Assembly (NCBI GenBank): GCA_017302015.1
Contig: JAFLEE010000152.1
Span: 1-5,845, forward strand
Reading direction: 5' to 3'
DNA length: 5,845 bases
DNA from: Spirochaetota bacterium
GTDB lineage: Bacteria > Spirochaetota > UBA12135 > COTS27 > JAFLEE01
Below the pieces are notes generated by a model. It searched no databases. It was not told where the DNA came from and saw only the letters and a list, made by a program, of their open reading frames with translations. This document shows positions 1 through 5,810 of the stretch, piece after piece; positions within the stretch are counted from its first letter, which is position 1, and each line of letters starts with the position of its first letter. Made by a program: the position numbers and the translations under genes.

Positions 1-3000
1 GGCCTGGGCGAGGGGTCCGCGGCCCTCCTCGTGGATGGCGAAAGCCCCGCGGGCATCGAGGTCGCTTCCTCGTCCGATCCGATCCGCCCGGAAGATCTCG
101 CCTACATCATCTTCACCTCGGGTTCGACCGGGGCGCCCAAGGGCGTGCCCATCACCCATCGCAACGCCCTCGCCTTCATCGAGGGCGAGGCGGGGATCAT
201 GGCCGTGCGGCCCCGGGACCGCGTCTACCACGGCTTCTCCATCGCCTTCGACGCCGCGGTGGAGGAACTCTGGCTCGCTTTCGGCGCCGGGGCCTGCCTC
301 GTGGTGGCCGACGAGGGCATGGCCTCCTCGGGCTCCTCGCTCCCGGCGGAGCTGACCCACGCCCGCGTGAGCGTGCTCTCCCTCGTGCCGACGCTCTTGT
401 CCATGTTCGACGCGCCGCTGCCGACGGTGCGCCTGCTCATCACCGGCGGCGAGGCCTGCCCCGAGGGGCTCGTGGCGCGCTGGGCCCCGGGCCGGCGCAT
501 GCTCAATACCTACGGGCCCACGGAGGCCACGGTGGTGGCGACCTGGTGCGAGCTCAAGGCGGGGAAGCCGGTCACCATCGGCCGGCCGCTGCCCGGCTAC
601 CGCGCCGAGGTCGTCGACGAGGCCGGGCGCCCCGTCGCCGCCGGCGAGGCGGGAGAACTCCTCATCGGCGGGGACGCGGTGTCGCCGGGCTACCTCGGGC
701 GGCCCGACTTGAACGCCAAAAAATTCTTCGTCAAAGACGGCATCCCCTGGTTCCGCACGGGGGACCGCGTCGCGCGAAACGCCACGGGCGAACTGGAGTT
801 CCACGGGCGCATCGACGACCAGGTGAAGATCCGCGGTTTCCGCATCGAACTCGGGGAGGTGGAGGCCGCCCTGGCCCGTACGGCCGGCGTCTCCCGGGCG
901 GCCGTCACCCGGCGCGAAGACGAGCCCGGCATGCCCTACCTGGCGGCCTACGTGATCGCCACGCGCGGGAAGGCCTTCGACGAGAAGGCCGCGCGGGAGG
1001 CGATGAAGCGCACGCTCCCCTCCTACATGATCCCCGCCACCTTCACGGTGCTCGATTCGTTCCCCGTGACCAGCGGCGGGAAGGTCGACCGGCGCTCGCT
1101 GCCCGCCCCGGACCGAAGCCTGCGCGCGGCCACCGGCCGGCCCGCCGCGAGCCCCGCCGAGGCGGCGCTTCTCGACCTTTGGGGCCGGTATTTCGCCCCC
1201 CAACTCGTGGAGGTCGACGACGATTTCTTCGACCTGGGCGGGCACAGCCTCCTCGCCACGCGCCTGGTTTCCGATCTGCGCGAGAGCGGCGCCTGCCCGG
1301 GGATCTCGGTGGTGGACGTCTACGAGCAGCGCACCCTCGCCGCCTGCGCGAAGCGCATGGAGGCCCTGGGGTTCGCGGGCTCCGAGGAAAGCAGGGGAAC
1401 GACCCCGCCCCGCAGCGCGTCCCGGTTCCAGCGGGTGCCCTTCTGGCGCCATTTCCTCTGCGGGGCGGGGCAACTCCTCTCGCTCTATCCGCTCCTCGCC
1501 ATCGCCTCGGCGGGCACCTTCCTCGGATTCTGGGTCTACCAGCAACTCTTCGAGAAGCGCCAGCAGATCACGGTGACGGCGCTGGTCATCATCGCCCTCC
1601 TCCTCGCCCTGCGGCCCCTGCAACTCGCCGTCGCGGTGGGGCTCAAGTGGGCCCTCATCGGCCGATTCAAGCCGGGGCGGCATCCGGTCTGGGGCTTCTA
1701 TTTTTTCCGGTTCTGGCTCGTGCGCCAGGCCCTCCACGCCTTCCATTTCTCGGCTCTCAAGAGCACGCCGCTGCTGGCCTTCCAATTCCGCCTCCTCGGG
1801 GCCCGCATCGGCCGGGGCGTGCACCTGCAGACCCTCGACGTGCTCGCCGCCGACCTGCTGACGATCGGCGATGGCGCGGTCGTCGGCAAGGACGCCAACC
1901 TCACGGGTTACGTCGTCGAGGACGGGGAACTCATCATCGGCGAAGTCACCATCGGGAAGGACGCGGTCATCGGGGCGAGGGCCCTGGTCTCGCCGGGATC
2001 GGGGGTGGGGGACGGCGGCGAGTTGGGGGACGGGGCGCTGCTTCGCCCCGGTTCCCGCGTGCCCCCCGGGGCGCGATGGGTCGGGTCCCCCGCGTCCCCC
2101 GCCGGAATGGCGGAAGATCCCCCGTGGTGCCGCGGCGAGGCGCCCGCGGCGGGAAATCCCCTCCTCCTGCGCCTCGGCTATCTCCTCGGCCTCGCCGTGC
2201 TCCCCTTGTTCCCGCTGCTCTCCACGCTCCCGGGCGCGCTCATCCTGCGCTACGTCGAGTTCCACTACTGCGATTTCTACGGGCAGTACTGGGATTTTTG
2301 GAAGATCGTCGCCGTGGCGCCGCTTTCGGTGGGGGTGTTCGTCGTCTGCCTTTGCCTGCAGATCGCGGCGGCCAAATGGATCCTCATCGGCCGCCAGAGC
2401 GGCGGCGTGCATGCCCTAGGCAGCGCGCGCCAAATGCGCCAGTGGCTGGTCGACAGCCTCCTCCACCTGAGCCAGGAACTCCTCTTCCCGCTCTATTCCA
2501 CGCTCTATCTCCCCCCCTGGTTCCGCCTCATGGGGGCGAAACTCGGCGCGCGGGTGGAGGTCTCGACGGCCGAGCACGTGAACCCCGACCTGCTGCGCCT
2601 GGAGGAGGGGAGCTTCGTCGCCGACGCCGTCTGCCTCGGCGCGGCGGAGGTTCGGCGGGGCCGCGTGCGCCTGGCGCCGGTCTCGGTGGGGCGCAATAGT
2701 TTCCTCGGGAACAACGCGGTCATCCCCGCGGGCACGGCGGTGGGCGAAGAGGCCCTCGTCGGCGTGCTCTCCCTCCCCCCGGAGGGCGCCCTCGCCGGGG
2801 AGGCCCACGCTTCCTGGCTGGGCATGCCGTCGTTCCGCCTGCCCCGCCGCCAGGCGAGCACCGCCTTCGGCGAGGAACTCACCTACAAGCCGCCCCCGCG
2901 GCTCGTCGCCGCGCGCCTCGCCATCGAGGCCGTGCGCATCCTCCTCCCGGGGACCGTGATGGTCGTGCTCGGCATGGCCCTCCTGCTCCTGGGCGGCCAC

Positions 3001-3579
3001 CTGCTCGACGAGGAGATCCTCGATTTTTCCCAGCTCATCCTCGCGTACCCGATCTTCCTCGGCTCGCTGGGCGTGGCCTCGATGGCGTTCACCTGGGCCC
3101 TCAAGTGGCTGGTCATCGGGCGCTATCGACCCCTGGAACGTCCCCTGTGGAGCCCCTTCGTCTGGAAGAGCGAACTCGTCACGGCCACCTTCGAGCACCT
3201 CTCGATGCGCGCCCTCGGCGATCTCCTCCTGGGCACGCCGTTCCTGCCCTGGTACTTCCGCGCCTTGGGATCGCGCATGGGCCGGCGCGTCTACCTCGAC
3301 ACGATCTACATCACCGAGTTCGACCTGGTGGATCTCGCGGATGACGTGAGCGTCAATAACGGCTGCGACCTGCAGACCCACCTCTTCGAGGACCGGGTCA
3401 TGAAGATGGACCGGGTGACCCTGCGCTCGCGCGCCAGCGCGGGCCCCGCCGCCGTGGTGCTCTACGGGGCGACCCTCGGCGAAGGGACGGTTCTCGAGGG
3501 GCGATCCCTGGCGATGAAGGGAGAGGCGCTCCCCGGGGGGGATCGATGGACGGGATCCCCTGCGAGAAGATCTGATTGA
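1..3579 (+). CDS. Pls-like single-module NRPS: adenylation - carrier - three (TM pair + beta-helix) units, 5' end outside window
   Basis: The reading frame is open from base 1, so the N-terminus (probably 130-190 aa with motifs A1-A2) is missing; the GTG at 31 is not the likely start. Residues here count from that GTG. Adenylation motifs appear in order: A3 (FTSGSTGAPKGVP, nt ~97-153), A4 (FDAAVEELW, 247-273), A5 (NTYGPTEAT), A6, A7 (RTGDR), A8 (GRIDDQVKIRGFRIELGE), A9 (LPSYMIP) and A10 (SGGKVDR, Lys at 1081). The carrier domain carries LGGHSLLATRL, with the phosphopantetheine Ser at nt 1246-1248 (residue 406). After a linker come three units, each two hydrophobic helices (residues ~475-540, ~711-786, ~965-1030) followed by a hexapeptide-rich domain ending in W-x-GSPA or similar. 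The ~713-residue C-terminal half matches the NRPS terminal domain family (TIGR02353) of Pls-type synthetases. No condensation HHxxxDG motif or thioesterase is visible. Known relatives activate an amino acid as an aminoacyl-AMP, load it on the carrier and join it through the membrane C-terminal domains; Pls makes epsilon-poly-L-lysine. The exact product here is unknown. Confidence 0.93.
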   Translation, partial: GLGEGSAALLVDGESPAGIEVASSSDPIRPEDLAYIIFTSGSTGAPKGVPITHRNALAFIEGEAGIMAVRPRDRVYHGFSIAFDAAVEELWLAFGAGACLVVADEGMASSGSSLPAELTHARVSVLSLVPTLLSMFDAPLPTVRLLITGGEACPEGLVARWAPGRRMLNTYGPTEATVVATWCELKAGKPVTIGRPLPGYRAEVVDEAGRPVAAGEAGELLIGGDAVSPGYLGRPDLNAKKFFVKDGIPWFRTGDRVARNATGELEFHGRIDDQVKIRGFRIELGEVEAALARTAGVSRAAVTRREDEPGMPYLAAYVIATRGKAFDEKAAREAMKRTLPSYMIPATFTVLDSFPVTSGGKVDRRSLPAPDRSLRAATGRPAASPAEAALLDLWGRYFAPQLVEVDDDFFDLGGHSLLATRLVSDLRESGACPGISVVDVYEQRTLAACAKRMEALGFAGSEESRGTTPPRSASRFQRVPFWRHFLCGAGQLLSLYPLLAIASAGTFLGFWVYQQLFEKRQQITVTALVIIALLLALRPLQLAVAVGLKWALIGRFKPGRHPVWGFYFFRFWLVRQALHAFHFSALKSTPLLAFQFRLLGARIGRGVHLQTLDVLAADLLTIGDGAVVGKDANLTGYVVEDGELIIGEVTIGKDAVIGARALVSPGSGVGDGGELGDGALLRPGSRVPPGARWVGSPASPAGMAEDPPWCRGEAPAAGNPLLLRLGYLLGLAVLPLFPLLSTLPGALILRYVEFHYCDFYGQYWDFWKIVAVAPLSVGVFVVCLCLQIAAAKWILIGRQSGGVHALGSARQMRQWLVDSLLHLSQELLFPLYSTLYLPPWFRLMGAKLGARVEVSTAEHVNPDLLRLEEGSFVADAVCLGAAEVRRGRVRLAPVSVGRNSFLGNNAVIPAGTAVGEEALVGVLSLPPEGALAGEAHASWLGMPSFRLPRRQASTAFGEELTYKPPPRLVAARLAIEAVRILLPGTVMVVLGMALLLLGGHLLDEEILDFSQLILAYPIFLGSLGVASMAFTWALKWLVIGRYRPLERPLWSPFVWKSELVTATFEHLSMRALGDLLLGTPFLPWYFRALGSRMGRRVYLDTIYITEFDLVDLADDVSVNNGCDLQTHLFEDRVMKMDRVTLRSRASAGPAAVVLYGATLGEGTVLEGRSLAMKGEALPGGDRWTGSPARRSD
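1444..3579 (+). repeat. Three tandem protein repeats (TM pair + beta-helix domain) in the NRPS C-terminal half
   Basis: Each unit has two hydrophobic segments, a junction with the pattern KW-x-x-IGR, an amphipathic region and then a conserved L-G-[A/S]-[R/K]-[I/L/M]-G-x-[G/R]-V step into a hexapeptide-type beta helix. The KW codons of the junction lie at 1645, 2374 and 3103, so the spacing is exactly 729 nt (243 residues) both times. Units run approximately 1444-2110, 2155-2840 and 2905-3579. Hexapeptide turns are clearest in unit 1 (TIGKDAVIGARALVSPGS) and unit 2 (VSVGRNSFLGNNAVIPAG). Unit 3 is the most diverged as a helix but carries the family-typical LQTHLFEDRVMKMD and MKGE-x-LP-x(2)-D-R-W-x-G-SPA elements. 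These probably correspond to the tandem C1-C2-C3 domains described for Pls. Confidence 0.85.
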
Positions 3580-3584
3580 TAATA

Positions 3585-3619
3585 AGTATCAGAAATCGCC
3601 TCGTGATACTAGATTTTAT
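3585..3619 (+). terminator. Possible weak intrinsic terminator after the NRPS-like gene
   Basis: A perfect 7-bp inverted repeat, AGTATCA (3585-3591) and TGATACT (3604-3610), is separated by 12 bases and followed by AGATTTTATC. It begins six bases after the NRPS stop codon. The stem is AT-rich and the T run only four bases, so it would be weak; it could instead be a protein-binding dyad. Confidence 0.3.
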
Positions 3620-3640
3620 CGAGATATTTGGGATATGCCG

Positions 3641-3663
3641 ACACGAATTAGTTGCATTCGTGT
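3641..3663. repeat. 8-bp perfect inverted repeat ACACGAAT / ATTCGTGT
   Basis: The left arm ACACGAAT (3641-3648) and right arm ATTCGTGT (3656-3663) are exact reverse complements with a 7-base spacer. No T run follows, so it reads more like an operator for a dimeric regulator than a terminator. Its right arm and spacer overlap the first GTTGCAT repeat and touch the second. Confidence 0.5.
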
Positions 3664-3692
3664 TGCATGAAGTGTTGCATTTATAGTTGCAT
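3651..3692 (+). promoter_or_regulatory. Array of four direct GTTGCAT repeats phased at 11-12 bp
   Basis: Exact copies of GTTGCAT start at 3651, 3662, 3674 and 3686, giving spacings of 11, 12 and 12 bases, close to one DNA turn. The intervening bases are not conserved, so the 7-mer looks like the recognised element. It lies upstream of the LamG gene, and the last copy overlaps the candidate -35 hexamer. Direct repeats of about 11 bp replacing or abutting the -35 box are typical of activators of the OmpR/PhoB response-regulator family; which regulator binds here cannot be told from the sequence. Confidence 0.55.
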
Positions 3693-3715
3693 AAACGGCG
3701 CGGGTGTCATACGAT
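3687..3715 (+). promoter_or_regulatory. Candidate promoter of the LamG gene
   Basis: TTGCAT (3687-3692, part of the fourth repeat) and TACGAT (3710-3715, four of six matches to TATAAT) are separated by exactly 17 bases. The -35 is poor (only TTG matches), which would fit an activator-dependent promoter. Transcription would start near 3722 and give a leader of about 42 bases. An alternative -10, TATAGT (3682-3687), has no acceptable -35 at normal spacing. Confidence 0.35.
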
Positions 3716-3725
3716 TGGGCACCCG
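3701..3725 (+). promoter_or_regulatory. GC-rich hairpin/dyad spanning the candidate -10
   Basis: CGGGTGTC (3701-3708) can pair with GGCACCCG (3718-3725), with one G-U wobble and a 9-base loop. The candidate -10 of the LamG gene lies almost wholly in the loop. It may be an operator dyad or, if transcription starts further upstream, an mRNA leader hairpin. It has no T run, so it is not a standard terminator. Confidence 0.35.
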
Positions 3726-3763
3726 GAAGAACGCCTCGGATGGGCGCCGGGAAGTGAGCGCCG

Positions 3764-5368
3764 ATGAGTACGAACTTAGGCTTCCCGCCGAAATTTCTCT
3801 TCGCTATGCTCCTTCTGTGGGCCAGCGCCTTCGCGGCCGTGGACCTCACCACGGGCCTCGCCGGATTCTGGAAATTCGACGGGTCGACCAACGATGCTTC
3901 GGGGAACTCGAATTGGGCGACCTTGGTGAACGCCCCGACCTACGGCACGGGGACCAACGGGCAATGCCTCGTGCCCGCGACCAACGGCGCCTCCCCGCGC
4001 TACGCCAACCTCGGGCACGGCCCGATGCTCACCAATATCAGCAACCAACTCACGGTGGCGGCTTGGGTGAAGTACGCGGGCAGCAATATGATGGCCGGCG
4101 CGAACCGCTCCACGATCCTCTCACGCTTTTCGCCGGTGAACGTCTTCCTCTTCGACATCATCGAACCCCCGGGGCAATTGCGGATGATCCTCTATACCAA
4201 CGGGGGGAGCGTCAACTTGAACTCCGCGACGACCTTTCCCACCAACGTGTGGGTCCACGTGGCGGCGGTCTATGACGGGGTCAAATCGGTGGTGTACACC
4301 AACGGCTTGACCAATTTTTCCGGTCCCGCGACCGGCCCCCTCGCCGGGAGCCTGACCACCGACCTCCTCGTCGCCGCGCGGGGCGACAACCTCTCGACCT
4401 ACGTGTGGGGCGGCGGCGGCATCGACGAGGTCTGCATGTACAACCGCGCCCTCAACCAGAGCGAAATCCAGGCCCTCATGCTCGGGCTTTCGGTCGGAAT
4501 CACGAACCTCGCCAGCAACCAGGCCGTGGTTCCCTCCACCGTGGTCCGGGGCAGCTTCGCCGCCACCGGGGGCCAGAGCGGCTCATGGCTCCTCATCAGC
4601 AATGCCACGCCCGCGGAAGCGGCGCGGGTCGTGCTTGCCACCAATGCCCTCGGGGGTTGGACGGCGGCCATGCCCGCCTTGACCCCCGGGAATTACACGG
4701 CGTGCGCGCTCATTTCCAATACGACCGGCGCGGGCTTCGCCTCCGCCGCCTTCCCCTTCACCTTCTATAATGTCTGCACCCTGACGGTGAAGACCGTGAA
4801 TCGTTCCGGGTCGCCCTGGGCGGGCGGGCGCGTCTTCGGCCCCCCGACGTCCTCGCCGTGGGACGGGGTGCGCACCAACGATGCCCAAGGCCTCGCCACT
4901 TTCGCGAACCTCCTCTCCGGCGTGGCGGTCGGCCTCACCAATTTTTCCCCGCAGATCTGGGGCATGCCCGCGGTGAGCAGCAATTTCCCCATGCCTTCCA
5001 CCAACGCCACGCTGGTTTGGGTGCTCGATCCCGCGGCGGTCCCCGCGGCCTCGAATACCGCCACGCTCTCCAACGCGGCGGCGTTCGTGGCTGGGCGCAG
5101 CGCGAGCCTCCGCCTGGAGATCGATACGGAGAGGCTCAACCATCCGCGGGTGACCATCTCGGTCATGCCCCTCTCCGGCGGGAAGCGCACGCTCCTCTAC
5201 GATCAGTACGATACCTCCGGGGGAACGGCTGTCATCGAAATCCCGGCGGCGGACCTCGAACGCGCCCTCTCGCCGGGGGCTTGGGTCGTCGAGACGAGCC
5301 TCTTGGCGCCCGGCCAGGATAAGGGCCGGGCGGTGGTGCGCCGGCGCCTGCTGTTCTTCGGCCGCTAG
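3764..5368 (+). CDS. Secreted LamG-fold (concanavalin A-like) multidomain protein
   Basis: The ATG at 3764 is preceded by GGGAAG about 9 bases upstream and opens with a Sec signal peptide: K10, a hydrophobic run FLFAMLLLWASAFA, and a likely cut after Ala24 (A-F-A). Residues ~31-240 show a LamG/LamG_3-type jelly roll, with GFWKFDGSTNDASGN at the start, TVAAWVK, WVHVAAVYDG, and a closing IDEVCMYNRALNQSEIQAL. Residues ~244-340 resemble a bacterial Ig-like domain (ITNLASNQAVVPSTVVRGSF). Residues ~340-430 look like a carboxypeptidase-regulatory or Cna-B-like beta sandwich (GGRVFG, TNDAQGLATFANL), and ~445-534 form another probable beta domain. No catalytic motif, C-terminal membrane anchor, PEP-CTERM or type IX sorting signal is visible. 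LamG domains usually bind glycans or proteins, so a surface or extracellular adhesive role is likely, but the ligand is unknown. Asn and Thr are abundant, often as TN, as in many planctomycete/verrucomicrobial secreted proteins. Confidence 0.9.
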   Translation: MSTNLGFPPKFLFAMLLLWASAFAAVDLTTGLAGFWKFDGSTNDASGNSNWATLVNAPTYGTGTNGQCLVPATNGASPRYANLGHGPMLTNISNQLTVAAWVKYAGSNMMAGANRSTILSRFSPVNVFLFDIIEPPGQLRMILYTNGGSVNLNSATTFPTNVWVHVAAVYDGVKSVVYTNGLTNFSGPATGPLAGSLTTDLLVAARGDNLSTYVWGGGGIDEVCMYNRALNQSEIQALMLGLSVGITNLASNQAVVPSTVVRGSFAATGGQSGSWLLISNATPAEAARVVLATNALGGWTAAMPALTPGNYTACALISNTTGAGFASAAFPFTFYNVCTLTVKTVNRSGSPWAGGRVFGPPTSSPWDGVRTNDAQGLATFANLLSGVAVGLTNFSPQIWGMPAVSSNFPMPSTNATLVWVLDPAAVPAASNTATLSNAAAFVAGRSASLRLEIDTERLNHPRVTISVMPLSGGKRTLLYDQYDTSGGTAVIEIPAADLERALSPGAWVVETSLLAPGQDKGRAVVRRRLLFFGR

Positions 5369-5389
5369 GGCCCTTTTAGAAGAGGCCCT
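5367..5389. terminator. Hairpin spanning both convergent stop codons
   Basis: AGGGCC (5367-5372) pairs with GGCCCT (5384-5389). The stem extends inward through CTT/AAG across a bulged A, leaving the loop TTAG. It includes the last two bases of the LamG stop codon and the stop codon of the zinc-ribbon gene in its loop. Neither strand has an adjacent T run, so it may be a weak bidirectional terminator or only a stabilising 3' structure. Confidence 0.35.
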
Positions 5390-5657
5390 CGAATTTCCGG
5401 CGGGCTTCCGCTTTTTTTTCTTCCTCCGACTTGGCGGAAAGGGAGCGGTCCGCGAACTGGAAAGACTCGCAGAGGTTGAAGGCGGCCTTGTCGCCGATGC
5501 GGTCGTCGATCGGCTCGAGGCACTCGTAGCGGCGGCTCGGGTCGTGGTGGCGGCAATTGAGGCAGGCGTGGAGCGGATGGCCGCAGGCGCAGGCCTCGCG
5601 GAAATGGGGCTGGCCGAGGCCCTTCCATGCGGCCCGGCAATGGTGGCAATGCATCAT
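5376..5657 (-). CDS. Small Cys-rich zinc-ribbon protein, conserved family of unknown function
   Basis: The protein has 93 residues (92 if the second of two adjacent ATGs is used). GAGGAG lies 4 bases before the first ATG (5657) and 7 before the second (5654), so the second may be the true start. Likely metal ligands are C4-x2-C7, C23-x-C25, C32-x2-C35, C46 and C63. The pattern HACLNCRHHDPSRRYECLEP, then IGDK and FNLCESFQF, followed by a charged coil ending ARRKFEGLF, resembles a widespread uncharacterised bacterial family whose members read roughly DLH-CLNC-FYDP-C-E...DK-x-NFCDYF-F and end near LEALF. This resemblance is from memory of the family. The fold is probably a cytoplasmic zinc ribbon; no signal peptide or membrane segment is seen. 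It is convergent with the LamG gene, with seven bases between the stop codons, and has its own promoter. Function is unknown. Confidence 0.88.
   Translation of the reverse strand: MMHCHHCRAAWKGLGQPHFREACACGHPLHACLNCRHHDPSRRYECLEPIDDRIGDKAAFNLCESFQFADRSLSAKSEEEKKAEARRKFEGLF
5400..5419 (+). terminator. Intrinsic-terminator-like stem and T8 run for the LamG transcript
   Basis: GCGG (5400-5403), loop GCTT and CCGC (5408-5411) are followed directly by eight T residues (5412-5419). It lies 31 bases past the LamG stop, inside the antisense of the zinc-ribbon gene, where the T run encodes the Lys-Lys of EEKKAEARR. The stem is only 4 bp, extendable by one G-U pair, so the match could be a by-product of the lysine codons. 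Confidence 0.4.
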
Positions 5658-5686
5658 GGGGCTCCTCGCGCGCTTCCGCTGGGTGC

Positions 5687-5715
5687 ATCATTGTCCACGC
5701 CCGGGGCCTTGTCAA
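5687..5715 (-). promoter_or_regulatory. Sigma70-like promoter of the zinc-ribbon gene
   Basis: On the minus strand a perfect TTGACA (complement of 5710-5715) is followed by a 17-base spacer and AATGAT (complement of 5687-5692, four of six matches to TATAAT). Transcription would begin near 5680 and give a leader of about 23 bases with GAGGAG at 5667-5662. Confidence 0.6.
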
Positions 5716-5739
5716 GTCGGCGCATTGCATCACCAGAAT

Positions 5740-5785
5740 TCCGGACGAAAGCCCCCCATTGCCTCAACTAAAAATCCGGACGAAA
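5740..5785. repeat. Direct repeat TCCGGACGAAA, two copies 35 bp apart
   Basis: Exact 11-base copies lie at 5740-5750 and 5775-5785. Each contains the palindrome TCCGGA. They sit between the zinc-ribbon promoter and the likely start of a divergent plus-strand gene, so they could be a pair of operator half-sites acting on either gene. No known binding-site family is recognised. Confidence 0.45.
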
Positions 5786-5790
5786 CGGTC

Positions 5791-5806
5791 GGCTCTTTTA
5801 GGAGCC
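5791..5806 (+). promoter_or_regulatory. Hairpin containing the Shine-Dalgarno sequence of the right-edge gene
   Basis: GGCTC (5791-5795) pairs with GAGCC (5802-5806), plus a T-G wobble, around a loop of TTTA. The sequence AGGAG (5800-5804), six bases before GTG 5811, is largely in the 3' arm and could be masked by pairing. The stem is short, so any translational effect is speculative. Confidence 0.3.
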
Positions 5807-5810
5807 AATC

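Noticed and set aside
1414-1470. A condensation domain after the carrier domain, as in classical NRPS modules
   Set aside because: No HHxxxDG motif occurs; the sequence goes directly into hydrophobic helices and beta-helix units.
546-2699. 717-aa plus-strand open frame, rich in Arg, Pro, Gly and His
   Set aside because: It overlaps the NRPS frame completely, has the low-complexity composition of a GC-rich shadow frame, and shows no domain motif.
2416-3381. 321-aa minus-strand open frame opposite the NRPS C-terminal half
   Set aside because: It is antisense to well-conserved NRPS terminal-domain sequence and made of charged low-complexity residues typical of the complement of GC-rich codons.
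3651-3692. GTTGCAT array as a CRISPR array or replication iterons
   Set aside because: Repeats of 7 bp with 4-5 bp spacers are far too short for CRISPR, and there is no replication gene or other origin feature nearby; an operator array fits better.
3616-3891. 91-aa minus-strand open frame across the intergenic region
   Set aside because: It is antisense to the LamG signal peptide region and has no motif; the intergenic part is better explained as regulatory DNA.
3652-4275. 207-aa plus-strand open frame starting in the repeat array
   Set aside because: It runs into the LamG coding region in another frame, has no recognisable domain, and its start lies inside the regulatory repeats.
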